Shown here piece after piece: positions 14,496 through 23,202 of a DNA stretch of 24,753 bases (the stretch's first letter is position 1; each line of letters opens with the position of its first letter). The translations under genes and the position numbers were made by a program. The notes beneath the pieces were generated by a model. It was given only the letters and a program-made list of their open reading frames with translations. It was not told the DNA's origin and did not search any database. Origin of the DNA: a virus; the IMG/VR virus record IMGVR_UViG_3300007363_000096, positions 1 through 24,753 of that record, one strand, 5' to 3'.

Positions 14496-14999
14496 TTAGG
14501 TCACGCGGCCCTGCATGGCCGGCCGGTTGACAACAAGCGTTACCGTTGTCCGGCCAGCCGTGGCAGACGCCACCGCCGAGACCATAGCGCCCTGGATCTC
14601 GTTGCCGGAGATCGTCGCGACCGCAAGGCCGGTTGACGAACTGACGGCCACCTTGGCCGCAGCCGCAAACGACACCGTGCATGCCTTCGCCGCCACGGCC
14701 AGACCGCTGATCTGATACCAGCCGTATTGATCGGCGACGTTAGCCGACATTGCGACAGCAAGCGGCCCCGGCACGTTCTCGCCCGCATAACCAAGCGCCG
14801 TCTGGTAAGTCGTGCCCTTGTAGTTGACGATCGATCCAACCGTCGTGGAGGCCACGCCCTTCAGATAGATGAACTCGCCGCTGCCATAGGTCGGGTCATG
14901 CGCCTGAATGATAGTGCCAAGCGGATGATTCTGCGTCGTCGAGGTGGTTGCAATCGGCTGATGGCCAACCAGCGCCGGGCCAACTGTGCGATAAGTCAT
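14496..14999 (-). CDS. Probable capsid decoration/stabilising protein
   Basis: A 167-residue Ala/Thr/Val/Gly-rich protein directly after the major capsid gene, with the strongest ribosome binding site in the window (AGGAGG, nine bases before the ATG). Its N-terminus (HQPIATTSTTQNHPLGTIIQ) and YGSGEFIYLKGVAST (37-51) match small proteins that commonly follow this capsid type. The rest is predicted beta (VGSIVNYKGTTYQT, QYGWYQISGLAVAAKACTVS). Head decoration is inferred from position, expression signal and composition; no decoration protein family was named with certainty. Transcription probably ends at the terminator a few bases downstream. Confidence 0.68.
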   Translation of the reverse strand: MTYRTVGPALVGHQPIATTSTTQNHPLGTIIQAHDPTYGSGEFIYLKGVASTTVGSIVNYKGTTYQTALGYAGENVPGPLAVAMSANVADQYGWYQISGLAVAAKACTVSFAAAAKVAVSSSTGLAVATISGNEIQGAMVSAVASATAGRTTVTLVVNRPAMQGRVT

Positions 15000-15014
15000 A
15001 TGGCTTGCCTCCTA

Positions 15015-15971
15015 TTAGGCGCAGATCACAGCCTGAAGGCTGCGGTTGCTGGTTGTCATATTGCCGGCCAGATACATCGGGACCACCATGGCGTCCTGGT
15101 TGACCGATGCCTTGTCGCCCGCGGGCTTCATCCACCGCCCCTTCGCCTTGCGGACAAAGAGATAATCGGTGTTGAGCATGTACATGCGGGTCGCATTGCA
15201 GTTGTCGTCATAGACAACCGGCAGGTTGCCCATAAACATCAGATTCGTGAAGCCGGCGCCGGCGTTCTTATCGTCCGCAAAGCGCTGGTTCACCTGCAAC
15301 GAGGCGAGGTAATAGAGGTAGTAGGTCTGGCCCGCAGTGCAGATGTCCGGTTTATCTGACCCGCGAATGACGTTGATGTGGGCCGTGTTCATCGCGGCCT
15401 GGATGGTGGTCGAGCTGGCGGTGATCGCCAACGTCGAGAAGTCGTAGACGTAGTTGCGCCACCATGAGTAGGTGTTGCCGCTGATGCCGCCGACGGTGTT
15501 CGTGTTCGTGTCGGCAACAAGCAACTGCAATCCACCAAACTCCTTGCCGCTGCTGCCGGTGCCGTCGGCATAGAGCGCCGAAGCAACGGTATTGCGCAGC
15601 GACTTCTCGAGATTCCGGATGCGCGCCTTCAGCAGGTTGTGCACCGCCTCTTTGCCGCTGTTCTGGATTTCCTCGAGGCCGGTGATCACCACGTTGCCGG
15701 CGAGCTGCTTGTAATTGTATTCAGCCGCCGTGAACGTCTCGGAAGCCGAGATGTCCAGCGCTTCCGCGCCCGTGTACCAGTTCACCGTGCCGTTTTCGGC
15801 GTACTCGAGCTCCTGAACAATCGTGCGGCCGGTTGCGACCTCACCATTGCCCTTGCGCTCGATCTGCCGAAGCAAGGCATTGTGATTGGTGATATTGTCG
15901 GCCAGCGTGCCGGAGTACCCCTGCAAGCTGGTTGTTACGATGTCAGTGAAATCGCTGTTAGGCGATGCCAT
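15015..15971 (-). CDS. Major capsid protein
   Basis: A 318-residue protein following the scaffold, with the family signature of many alphaproteobacterial phage capsids: an N-terminal helix segment (TSLQGYSGTLADNITNHNAL), then IVQELEYAENGTVNWYTG, and the central ITGLEEIQNSGKEAVHNLLK followed by ARIRNLEKSL and SALYADGTGSSGKEFGGLQL. The C-terminal half contains the VRKAKGRWMKP and DAMVVPMYLAGNMT strands. An HK97-type fold is expected from the family. It forms the shell. A ribosome binding site (AAAGGA) lies about 11 bases upstream of the ATG, 28 bases after the scaffold stop, one of the larger gaps here. No internal protease cleavage site is evident, and the scaffold is separate. Confidence 0.92.
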   Translation of the reverse strand: MASPNSDFTDIVTTSLQGYSGTLADNITNHNALLRQIERKGNGEVATGRTIVQELEYAENGTVNWYTGAEALDISASETFTAAEYNYKQLAGNVVITGLEEIQNSGKEAVHNLLKARIRNLEKSLRNTVASALYADGTGSSGKEFGGLQLLVADTNTNTVGGISGNTYSWWRNYVYDFSTLAITASSTTIQAAMNTAHINVIRGSDKPDICTAGQTYYLYYLASLQVNQRFADDKNAGAGFTNLMFMGNLPVVYDDNCNATRMYMLNTDYLFVRKAKGRWMKPAGDKASVNQDAMVVPMYLAGNMTTSNRSLQAVICA

Positions 15972-15999
15972 GGCTCAATGTCCTTTCTGTGAGCCGGGC

Positions 16000-17145
16000 T
16001 CAACCAAACCGCGCGCCAATTGCACCCGAAATCACATCATCCAGGTTCGTCTTGGCCGCTCGGCCGTTGACGATTGCCCCGGTTGAGTGAATCGGCTGCG
16101 CTTTTTTCGCCTTTGCGACAATCTCAGCCTGCTGTTGCTGGGCAGTTGCCGCCTTGGCTGCGATGGCCGCTTGAAGCTGATCCTCAAGGGGTTTCGATGC
16201 CAGGGCGTAAGCCTCTGCAAGCGTCTTGGCTTGACCAGTCGAGAGCAATTGTCCCATGGTCGGCTTGACCGTTTCGAAGAAAGGGTACTTCGCCGAACCG
16301 TCCGGGTTCTTCTCGGTGGCAAATGCCTGCACTTGCGAGGCGAGCTGCTGTTCAACAGTCGAATGATACTGTTGCTCTAGGCGTTGGGCGCGTTGGCGCT
16401 CCTGTTGGAGTTGAGCCTGTAGGTCGTGAATGACCGGATACGCTTGGCCGGTGGGTTGCAACGGGTCGGCGTAAGGGTCGGGCTCAGGCTGCGCAAACGG
16501 GATGCCGTAGGCTTGGGCGATGTCGGCGAAAAGCTTGACCTTTTCTGCATATGGGGCATAGCGCAGTGTTGCTTCTATGGATGCATAGCCCTCGAAAAGT
16601 TCATCGGGCGATTTGCCGATGCTTTGCGTGAACTGTGACCATTTCTGCGCCGCCTGATAGAGAGGTTCGGTCTGCTTTCGAAACTCGCCTTCCTCGGTCA
16701 GTTTGCGTTGATAGAATGCCTGCTGCTCGGCCTGACGCTCCATCACCAACGCTTGCACGTCGGGCGACAGGCTGTTGAACCGCTGGCGCTGCTCCGGCTT
16801 CCATCCTGCGAAGTGGCCGTCCGTCCAGGCTTGCGCTTGCGCGGGCGCTGCCGTGGTTTCGGGGTTGGCGTTCGGCTGGGTTGCCGGCTCCTTCGGCGCG
16901 GCTTCGGCTGCGGGAGTAATCCCGCCCTCTGCCTGCGCTTTCGGCTTGAATCGGCCAAGCTCGTCACGATCCGTGCCGGTCGCCTTGGCCTCAATCTTCG
17001 GTGTGTCGTCAACGGGCGCAGCCTCATCGACCTTCACGGCCGCAGAGACGGGCTCCGAATATCCGTCGAGTGCTTTGGACAGGGCCGCGTCGAGCGCGCC
17101 GCCGTCATCCATCTCAGTGTTATCGTCCGCGCCGTTCACGATCAC
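16000..17145 (-). CDS. Scaffolding protein
   Basis: A 381-residue protein just upstream of the capsid gene. The acidic, disordered N-terminus (DDNTEMDDGGALDAALSKAL) leads to TDRDELGRFKPKA (about 58-70), an ELGRF motif typical of phage scaffolds, then an Ala/Pro/Gln-rich linker. The rest is helical and Gln-rich (QAQLQQERQRAQRLEQQYHS, about 240-262) and ends in a basic region (AAKTNLDDVISGAIGARFG), which may bind the capsid. The GTG start at 17145 overlaps the previous gene by 26 bases and has AGGGAG upstream. The protein would assemble the procapsid and be released or degraded. No protease domain was seen. Confidence 0.85.
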   Translation of the reverse strand: MIVNGADDNTEMDDGGALDAALSKALDGYSEPVSAAVKVDEAAPVDDTPKIEAKATGTDRDELGRFKPKAQAEGGITPAAEAAPKEPATQPNANPETTAAPAQAQAWTDGHFAGWKPEQRQRFNSLSPDVQALVMERQAEQQAFYQRKLTEEGEFRKQTEPLYQAAQKWSQFTQSIGKSPDELFEGYASIEATLRYAPYAEKVKLFADIAQAYGIPFAQPEPDPYADPLQPTGQAYPVIHDLQAQLQQERQRAQRLEQQYHSTVEQQLASQVQAFATEKNPDGSAKYPFFETVKPTMGQLLSTGQAKTLAEAYALASKPLEDQLQAAIAAKAATAQQQQAEIVAKAKKAQPIHSTGAIVNGRAAKTNLDDVISGAIGARFG

Positions 17146-17401
17146 GCTCCATCTCCCTGTGCAGGTCCCACCAAGCCGGTTTCACGCTGCCGGACCAATC
17201 TCGCCCGACCTGCTTTGACCCCGTCGCGCGCTCGTACTCGCGCAGCTTCGACCGACTGGTGATTTCTTTGCCGTCTTGCGTCACGAAATGACGAATATCC
17301 GGCATGATCTGGTGGCAAGTTTCGACCTCGGGGCCGTTGTGGCTGTAGATCTGCACCACAGCGTCAAGGTCGGGGTCGTAGCGGTAGCGTGTAACGGTCA
17401 T
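17120..17401 (-). CDS. Small phage protein of unknown function
   Basis: A 93-residue protein, charged throughout. The core MPDIRHFVTQDGKEITSRSK then LREYERATGSKQVG (33-66) resembles a conserved phage protein with an xDI...G..I.SRS..REHL..... GxxxVG pattern, found next to capsid or scaffold genes in short-tailed phages of alphaproteobacteria. The end (HREMERDRERRGR) is strongly basic. The start ATG overlaps the upstream stop (ATGA), and the gene overlaps the scaffold start. No enzymatic role is recognised, but the conserved neighbourhood suggests a head-assembly function. Confidence 0.65.
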   Translation of the reverse strand: MTVTRYRYDPDLDAVVQIYSHNGPEVETCHQIMPDIRHFVTQDGKEITSRSKLREYERATGSKQVGRDWSGSVKPAWWDLHREMERDRERRGR

Positions 17402-17592
17402 TTACCCTCGATCTCGATCCGTTGGGCGACCTCGGCCGACGTGTGCGCAGTGCATACCGACAAGTCGAGCGTCATCATCTTGTGAAACCCGCATTCTGCC
17501 GCGCTGATGCCGTCGCGGCGCTCGGACCACCATCCGCAGTTCGCGCACTTGGGCGTGTCATTCGCCCGGCGCACATCAAGCATTGCGTTCAC
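17398..17592 (-). CDS. Small Cys-rich, possibly zinc-binding protein
   Basis: A 64-residue protein with cysteines in CANCGWW (16-22), AECGFHK (32-38) and SVCTAH (45-50). The CxxC plus two later Cys/His groups is the pattern of a small zinc site. The GTG start overlaps the repeat protein stop (GTGA); an ATG four codons later (MLDVRR) is also possible. The stop overlaps the next gene (ATGA). Such small proteins are common in phage head modules, but the function cannot be named. Confidence 0.62.
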   Translation of the reverse strand: MNAMLDVRRANDTPKCANCGWWSERRDGISAAECGFHKMMTLDLSVCTAHTSAEVAQRIEIEGK

Positions 17593-19265
17593 GCGGCCTC
17601 CATGAGGATAAACAGCAGATCGTCGTCATCGTTATCGGCCACCACGGCGACGGGTAGCGGGATGGGCTCGACAACGGGCAGCGGCCGGATCTCGAGCGGC
17701 TTTGGCGCCGGGATAGGTTCGCGCGTCGTGACGATGACCGGCTGCGGCGGCAATTCTGGCTCGGTGACGCGACGGATTAGCTCGTCAAGATCCTGCTTCT
17801 GCTTGCGGCGCCTCTTGACGCGACTGTCATAGACCGAGCCGCCGCCTCCGAGATGCGGCACTATATCGACAGGAATCTCGGCAACAGATGGCGCCCCGAC
17901 TGTCGGCGCGCCCGTCGAAATACCGACGGGAACAAGATTATCGACGCCACCGCTCGTTAGAACGGGCGACCCGACAGTGGGCGCTCCCGTTGCAATGCCA
18001 TCTGCAACCAAGCCATGAGCCTGACCGATGATAGGAGCGCCGACGGTTGGCGCTCCTGTGCCAACGCCAGTGGCCGATAGTGCGTGAGACTGCCCAAGAA
18101 CCGGCGTTCCGACCGTCGGCGCGCCCGTCGAAATCCCCGTCGGCACAAGATCGTAAATACCATCATCGATTGTCAGAACAGGCGTTCCAACAGTCGGCGC
18201 GCCGGTTGCAATGCCCGTCGCGGCAAGGTCATGGATCTGCCGGAATACGGGCGTCCCAACCGTCGGCGCGCCAGTCGATAGGTTGCCGGTGAAGAATGCA
18301 AACTTCCAGCGGCCTTTACCCCACTTGCTGCCCTTAAGTTGCTGAATCTGAGTGAAAACCGGCGTTCCAACCGTCGGCGCGCCCGTTGCGATGCCCGCAG
18401 GCACAAGATCGTTAACACCGTCATCACTTGATAAAACAGGCGACCCGACCGTTGGCGCACCCGTCGCCACACCTGCCGCTGTCAGGACATGAACCTGCTC
18501 GAGCGCCGGACTCCCAACCGTCGGCGTCGCCGTGATCCCCGTCGGCGTGAGCGCGTGAATTGTAATCTCGAGCAGCGCCGCGAAAAGGCCTGCCGTGTCA
18601 CCCGTTACGGCAAGCGTGGGATTGCTGGTTTCTCCGGTGCTGGTGTTAATCCTGAATTCGCCGCGCGCCAAAACGGCAGATGCGTTGTTGCGCGAGCGCG
18701 ATACGTTGATCGCAGTAAAGGACGTGGAAACGGTGATCTGTGTTGTAGAATTGGCTTCTTTGCCGAGCCCTCGGAAATACAGCCGGGCCTTGCTGGCTAG
18801 ACCCGAGAACGCGCTCGATCCGAATCCTGCCGAAGCGTCCACTTGCGACGTAATCGGGTTTGTCCCCGGCTCGGTATCGAGCTTGATCGTCGTGCTGGCG
18901 CCCTTCGTGAATTTCCAGAACGATGCCGCCTTGTCTGTTCTGTTCGATGCAAAGTTGAGGGTAATCGTCGTGCCGGTGTTGACCGTGCCCGTCGCCTCGA
19001 ACAGCCATATCGACGTGGTGACGCCAGCGGCCGACGCCGCGTTGCTGTTCGTGTACTCGCCAAGCTTAGTCCATGTTCCGGTGCCGCCAGATACCGACGT
19101 GTGCTCGTTATTGTCGCCGTCCGTCGTTGACGTGTTATCCGTGACGCTGACAAGAATACCGAAATCACCACTGGCCAGCGAGTTGGTGGCCGTGTTGAAC
19201 GTGTAGCTGCTGTTGCTGGATGAGTTGGCACCCGTGCCGAGAGTGCCAACTGATGCGATCGCCAT
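17589..19265 (-). CDS. Virion-like protein with TGAPTVG repeat array
   Basis: A 558-residue protein in the head module. Residues 1-235 look like a beta-sandwich, Ser/Thr/Asn-rich (VGTLGTGANSSSNSSYTFNT, VTTSIWLFEATGTVNTGTTI), as in phage surface proteins. Residues about 240-470 contain nine copies of a unit with the core GIATGAPTVGSPVL. The tail (475-558) is basic (SRVKRRRKQKQDLDELIRRV), then Pro-rich (PAPKPLEIRPLPVVEPIPLP), ending in DNDDDDLLFILMEAA. A surface-exposed extended fibre or head appendage is likely; binding to the host surface is an inference. No strong ribosome binding site is visible upstream. Repeat proteins of this type occur in alphaproteobacterial phages and prophages. Confidence 0.68.
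   Translation of the reverse strand: MAIASVGTLGTGANSSSNSSYTFNTATNSLASGDFGILVSVTDNTSTTDGDNNEHTSVSGGTGTWTKLGEYTNSNAASAAGVTTSIWLFEATGTVNTGTTITLNFASNRTDKAASFWKFTKGASTTIKLDTEPGTNPITSQVDASAGFGSSAFSGLASKARLYFRGLGKEANSTTQITVSTSFTAINVSRSRNNASAVLARGEFRINTSTGETSNPTLAVTGDTAGLFAALLEITIHALTPTGITATPTVGSPALEQVHVLTAAGVATGAPTVGSPVLSSDDGVNDLVPAGIATGAPTVGTPVFTQIQQLKGSKWGKGRWKFAFFTGNLSTGAPTVGTPVFRQIHDLAATGIATGAPTVGTPVLTIDDGIYDLVPTGISTGAPTVGTPVLGQSHALSATGVGTGAPTVGAPIIGQAHGLVADGIATGAPTVGSPVLTSGGVDNLVPVGISTGAPTVGAPSVAEIPVDIVPHLGGGGSVYDSRVKRRRKQKQDLDELIRRVTEPELPPQPVIVTTREPIPAPKPLEIRPLPVVEPIPLPVAVVADNDDDDLLFILMEAA
17870..18550 (-). repeat. Nine-unit in-frame repeat array (TGAPTVG core)
   Basis: Nine copies of a roughly 70-78-base unit encode a core such as GIATGAPTVGSPVL. 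Linkers are of two types: one reads like DDGVNDLVPA, the other like GQSHALSAT. One unit has a longer, unlike insert (KGSKWGKGRWKFAFFTG) so that its spacing is about 109 bases. Codons vary between units while the peptide is kept, which points to selection rather than recent copying. Confidence 0.9.
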
Positions 19266-19268
19266 TGA

Positions 19269-19637
19269 TTAAACTGCGTCCGGTATTCCGATGTCGAAGG
19301 CTTCCGTCGTAAACGTGTTTCCGCTCGTGACGGCTTGGGATGCGTTGAGCGCCCCCGTAGCCATCAAGGTCGTGCCTGATTTCGTGATCGCCCAATGGGT
19401 CGCCGTGCCCGTGCCAGTAACCGAGCCGTCGGTGATGGCCGCGATCGTGACCTTGCGCCCGTTTGGCGTTCTATCCCCAGGAGCGCCGATTGACAGCGAC
19501 GATTTATTCCCGAGAGCGTATGTGCTTGATGCCTCGGTATACGTCGTCGCCTCTTGCGACGTGATGTAGAGAGTTGTGGTTGCCGTGTCTAACTCGGACA
19601 GGGCAAGATCTAGAATATAGTCCGCCAGTAGAGCCAT
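19269..19637 (-). CDS. Small virion-associated protein, unknown function
   Basis: A 122-residue protein between portal and repeat protein, with an AGGGTGA ribosome binding site five bases before its ATG. The first 20 residues (MALLADYILDLALSELDTAT) are helical; the remainder is beta-rich (YALGNKSSLSIGAPGDRTPN, GRKVTIAAITDGSVTGTGTA), with an ending TEAFDIGIPDAV. This pattern is shared by small phage proteins that sit beside repeat and portal genes in rhizobial-type phages, usually annotated as hypothetical. A head decoration or connector role is possible but unproven. Confidence 0.62.
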   Translation of the reverse strand: MALLADYILDLALSELDTATTTLYITSQEATTYTEASSTYALGNKSSLSIGAPGDRTPNGRKVTIAAITDGSVTGTGTATHWAITKSGTTLMATGALNASQAVTSGNTFTTEAFDIGIPDAV

Positions 19638-19640
19638 TTA

Positions 19641-21866
19641 TCACCCTGCGATCATTGTTTCAGCGCCAACCGCACGCCCATCGCCATCGCGGACAATCTT
19701 GATCCGTTTTGGCTTCGACACTGCGGCAATAGCCTCTTGCATCGCGGCCATTCTTTCCGCCGCCTTCTCCATCGCGTCGGCGCTGCCTTGAGCCACAGCA
19801 GCAATCTGTTGCATTAGGTCACTCATGGCCTGCTTTGCCGCTTCCGCGTCTTGTGTTTTGGCCGCTTCGGCTTCTTTGCTGGTGGAAATTTGCCGCTGCT
19901 TTTCTTCGGCATCCATGCGGCGCGCGTCGGCGTCCATGAACTGCAGGCGCTGCTTGTGGCCGGCTTCGACCTCGTGCATTTGCGTCTTGGCGGCGATGTC
20001 CATCTGCTTGGCCTCGCGCTCGAGGGCCATCTTCTCGCGCGAGTGTTCAAGCTCGAGCATCTTGCCCTTATAATCCAGCTCGAACATTTTCGTTTTAGCT
20101 TCGATCTCAAGCGCCGTTTTCGCCTTGGTCGCCTCGATTGCCGGATCTGGCGGCGGCGGCTCCTGCGGCTGGCTCATGCGCTGCTGGATGGCCTGCATGG
20201 TCTCGTCAATCACATCCTCCATGCTGTTGCCGGCTTTGAAGCCGCGCACGCCGAAGGCCATCATCTCGCCGACCATCTTCATCATTTCCGGCGCGACTTG
20301 TACGACGGGCAGCCATTGTTGCGCGAAGCCGCCCATTGCGGTGAGCAGTTCAACGCGGCCCTGCTTCTCGGCCTCGGCGTCCTCAAACACCGTCGAGTCC
20401 GTTTCGATGTCGATCTGATAGCCGCGCCGCTCATCCGAGCGAAGCACCTGCATCGCGGCCTGAAATAGCTCGTCTTGCACATTGTGGCCGGTGATCTCGG
20501 CCACTTTTTCCGGCGTAAAATGCGTGCACACCAGCTCAGCCTTGATGCGATAGCTATCCCTCACCCACCGCTGAACCTCGCGCTGGCTATCCTTCAGCCG
20601 CATGGAGCCAAACTGCGCTTTGATGTTCTGCGCCGTGGCTGTTTCATTCGGGTTCGTGCTGCCGCGCACGATGTCGGAGATCCCCGATACCTCGTAAATG
20701 GCCTGCACCAGACGATCGCGCTGATCATAAAGGCCGATCAGCGTGTCGGCGACCGGCTTGATGTCCTCAGTATCAAAGGCACGTTTGAGGCCACCTTGCT
20801 GGGCAATAAGGTTGTACTTCGATCCATCAACCGGAATGAACTCGTTATCACCAGCACGTGACAGGCGCTTAAGCTCTTGCACTGAGCTGTCATAGATGCC
20901 CCGGCGCTTCAGCGCCTTGACCAGCATACTGATGCGCGCGGTGATTTCGTCCAGATCGTCGGCTTGATCTTCGTACTGCGTGAAGTACGGCGTCGGAATG
21001 TAACTATCCGTGCCGAGCACGGCGCTGATGGGCTCGGCCAGCGGCCAGAAATCTTCTAGCTCATACGGATCGGGGTCGATCCGCAGCGCCTTGACGTAGC
21101 CCTTGACGATCCAATACCGCGCCTTCGATCGCTTGCACCAGATTTCCCATACCTCGGCGCGCTTGAGGCTATCGGGCACCTCATGGGCCTGACGATCCGA
21201 TGCGTCGGCGACGTAGTTAAGCGGCACCTCGGTTACATCTTCGAAGCCGTTGGCCTCAAGATCCTCGCGCGTCATGCGGTGGCGAAAACCCACCCACGTG
21301 ACTTCGCGCCAGCAGCGGGCCGGCTCCATCAACACATCGCGCCAGTAGACGTGCTGCTCGAGCACTTTCTGATCGGCCACTTGCTCAGCCATCACCGGCT
21401 GGCCATCGGGGCCCATTGCCGGCTGGCCGGTCATTGGATCAACCTGCGGCACCTGGGCCATGCGGGCTTCATACAGCAGCCTCACGACGCCTCGGCCGGG
21501 CAGCGTCAGGTCATGCACGCCAGCCCGATACGCGCGGTCGTGTCCGGTATTGTCGGAGCAATAAGATAGTACGCGCTCGAGGATTTCGGCCGCCGTTCGG
21601 GCGACCGGGTTGCGGTCACCAAACCGCCGGCGCACATCCGGCTTCGGCGTGCGCGCATAGAGCGCGGCCTTGAGAGTCTCGGTGTTCGAATACAGAATCG
21701 AAAAGCGCTTGACGCGACGGGCTTTGGCGCTCGCGTCCTTTTCGGCGCGATAGCGCTTCTGGATCTTGTCGCCGTTGTCGCCCCACTCGCGAACGTCACG
21801 CTCGGCAGCCTCGATCTGCTGCTGCCAATGCTGTGCCGCTTGCGCGGGGCTCATCTGATCAGTCAT
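19641..21866 (-). CDS. Portal protein
   Basis: A 741-residue protein of portal type, placed directly after the terminase. The start is set at the ATG at 21866, overlapping the TerL stop by eight bases; a TTG at 21869 would add only one residue. The N-terminal region (RFSILYSNTETLKAALYART then PKPDVRRRFGD) and the central IYEVSGISDIVRGSTNPNET are typical of portals from podovirus-like phages. The C-terminal quarter (about 570-700) is a long charged coiled coil (EIEAKTKMFELDYKGKMLEL, AAKTQMHEVEAGHKQRLQF). Twelve copies would form the DNA channel at one capsid vertex. The ribosome binding site is weak, consistent with translational coupling to TerL. Confidence 0.88.
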   Translation of the reverse strand: MTDQMSPAQAAQHWQQQIEAAERDVREWGDNGDKIQKRYRAEKDASAKARRVKRFSILYSNTETLKAALYARTPKPDVRRRFGDRNPVARTAAEILERVLSYCSDNTGHDRAYRAGVHDLTLPGRGVVRLLYEARMAQVPQVDPMTGQPAMGPDGQPVMAEQVADQKVLEQHVYWRDVLMEPARCWREVTWVGFRHRMTREDLEANGFEDVTEVPLNYVADASDRQAHEVPDSLKRAEVWEIWCKRSKARYWIVKGYVKALRIDPDPYELEDFWPLAEPISAVLGTDSYIPTPYFTQYEDQADDLDEITARISMLVKALKRRGIYDSSVQELKRLSRAGDNEFIPVDGSKYNLIAQQGGLKRAFDTEDIKPVADTLIGLYDQRDRLVQAIYEVSGISDIVRGSTNPNETATAQNIKAQFGSMRLKDSQREVQRWVRDSYRIKAELVCTHFTPEKVAEITGHNVQDELFQAAMQVLRSDERRGYQIDIETDSTVFEDAEAEKQGRVELLTAMGGFAQQWLPVVQVAPEMMKMVGEMMAFGVRGFKAGNSMEDVIDETMQAIQQRMSQPQEPPPPDPAIEATKAKTALEIEAKTKMFELDYKGKMLELEHSREKMALEREAKQMDIAAKTQMHEVEAGHKQRLQFMDADARRMDAEEKQRQISTSKEAEAAKTQDAEAAKQAMSDLMQQIAAVAQGSADAMEKAAERMAAMQEAIAAVSKPKRIKIVRDGDGRAVGAETMIAG

Positions 21867-23202
21867 CAAGATCGTCGTCGCCTATGTTGCCAAGCACCTC
21901 AGACATGGTGCGCGGCTTGATCAGTTCCTTGATCGGATCGCGTGGCCGGGCCGACGGCTGCATCTCGCGCCATGCCATTGCCAAATACCGGAAGGCGTCG
22001 GCAGCGTGTGATGTCCAGTCGTGCAGCGGCGCGTCCTTAAATACTTTCAGTTTTTCGTCATAGGCCGAGCGATACTGGCGCAACGCCTCGAGGCCCTGTC
22101 GGCAGCGCACCTCGTCAAACCAGATGCGCGGGAAGCTCACGCGGGCGGCGTTGATGCCGTCCATGACCGTGTGAGCCGGCACCAGGCGCGGCTTGCGCTT
22201 CAATTCCATCAGCGTCTCGACACGAGTGCGACCCGTGCCAAGCTCTCGTGCGCGGGCGTCGTGCGGCACCCAGTCGTCGGCGTAGACGTAACCTCTCGAG
22301 GCAAGCACGGCGGCGTAGTGGCTCAACGGCTGACTATTGGCCTCGTAGTAGTCCACGACCCGGATGCCACCAGGGGCGACCTGGAAAAACCATATCGCAG
22401 TACTGTCCCCGATGCCGAGATCCCAGGCTGTATGCACGGGCAAGGCCGGGTCGTAGTCCACCTTGCCAATTCGTCCAGCCGCTTCAGCGTCGGCAATCTC
22501 GCGTCCGTAGTAGGCACCAACGACGGCCGCGTTGAAATTGCACTCAACCTCTTGTTCATACTGCTCCGGCGTCATCTCGCGGCGCATGCCGTCCAGTTCT
22601 TCGTCGTCAAGCAGGCCGCTGTCCGATCCTTTGAGAACCATCTCGAACCAATTGGGGTCGCCCTGGGCGTGGTCCCACACCTTAAAGAAATCGTTTCGAC
22701 CCTTTGGCGTGCCAATGAAGACTGCCCAACCCTTACGATCGGCGAGCATGGGGCGGATGACTTCAGGCCACGCGGCCGGGTGCATGTCGCCATATTCGTC
22801 TAAGATGCAACCGTCGAAGTACGAGCCGCGCATCCGGTCGTAGTTGTCGGCGCCATACAGCCGAAGCCGAGCGCCGTTGTGGGCAAAGTCGATCCGCAGC
22901 TCGCTTTCATTGATGGTGACGCCAGGAATGGGCGTGGTGAAGCGTTTAGCATAGGTCCAGGCGGCGTCCTTAGCCTGGACGTAGTACGGGGCCACATACC
23001 CGAAGCGGCCTTCTTCTTTCTTGCATCTCAACGCGGCATCCACGAGATCCATGACGCACGCAACGGTCTTGCCGGCACGACGGTGAGCCACGAGGCAGGC
23101 CCAACGCTGACGACGCTTATGGAACGGGACAAACTGCTCACGCGGCCGGTAGCCGAGATCAATGATGCGACGGCGTGGCTGCGTCGATTGATGCGTCTGC
23201 AT
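21859..23202 (-). CDS. terL: Terminase large subunit
   Basis: A 447-residue DNA-packaging motor with an ATPase domain and a nuclease domain. ATPase motifs are the Walker A-like AHRRAGKT (39-46), the Walker B CILDEYGDM (132-140; D135, E136) and the coupling motif GTPKGRNDF (164-172). The RNase H-like nuclease shows acidic residues at D261 (AWDLGIGDS), D309-D310 or D315 (YADDWVPHD) and D402 (SHAADAFRY). The ATG is preceded by a GAGGA ribosome binding site inside the small-subunit candidate, which it overlaps by 44 bases. The short, acidic end (GDDDLDD) is unremarkable. It would work with the portal to fill the procapsid. Confidence 0.95.
   Translation of the reverse strand: MQTHQSTQPRRRIIDLGYRPREQFVPFHKRRQRWACLVAHRRAGKTVACVMDLVDAALRCKKEEGRFGYVAPYYVQAKDAAWTYAKRFTTPIPGVTINESELRIDFAHNGARLRLYGADNYDRMRGSYFDGCILDEYGDMHPAAWPEVIRPMLADRKGWAVFIGTPKGRNDFFKVWDHAQGDPNWFEMVLKGSDSGLLDDEELDGMRREMTPEQYEQEVECNFNAAVVGAYYGREIADAEAAGRIGKVDYDPALPVHTAWDLGIGDSTAIWFFQVAPGGIRVVDYYEANSQPLSHYAAVLASRGYVYADDWVPHDARARELGTGRTRVETLMELKRKPRLVPAHTVMDGINAARVSFPRIWFDEVRCRQGLEALRQYRSAYDEKLKVFKDAPLHDWTSHAADAFRYLAMAWREMQPSARPRDPIKELIKPRTMSEVLGNIGDDDLDD

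Noticed and set aside
14727-15359. 210-codon plus-strand frame opposite the capsid and decoration genes
   Set aside because: It is fully antisense to a clear capsid gene, spans the junction of two real genes, and has no recognisable domain.
17870-18550. Possible CRISPR array or tandem DNA repeat
   Set aside because: The repeats are in frame, code for a conserved peptide and vary at synonymous sites; spacing is uneven and there are no identical repeats with unique spacers.
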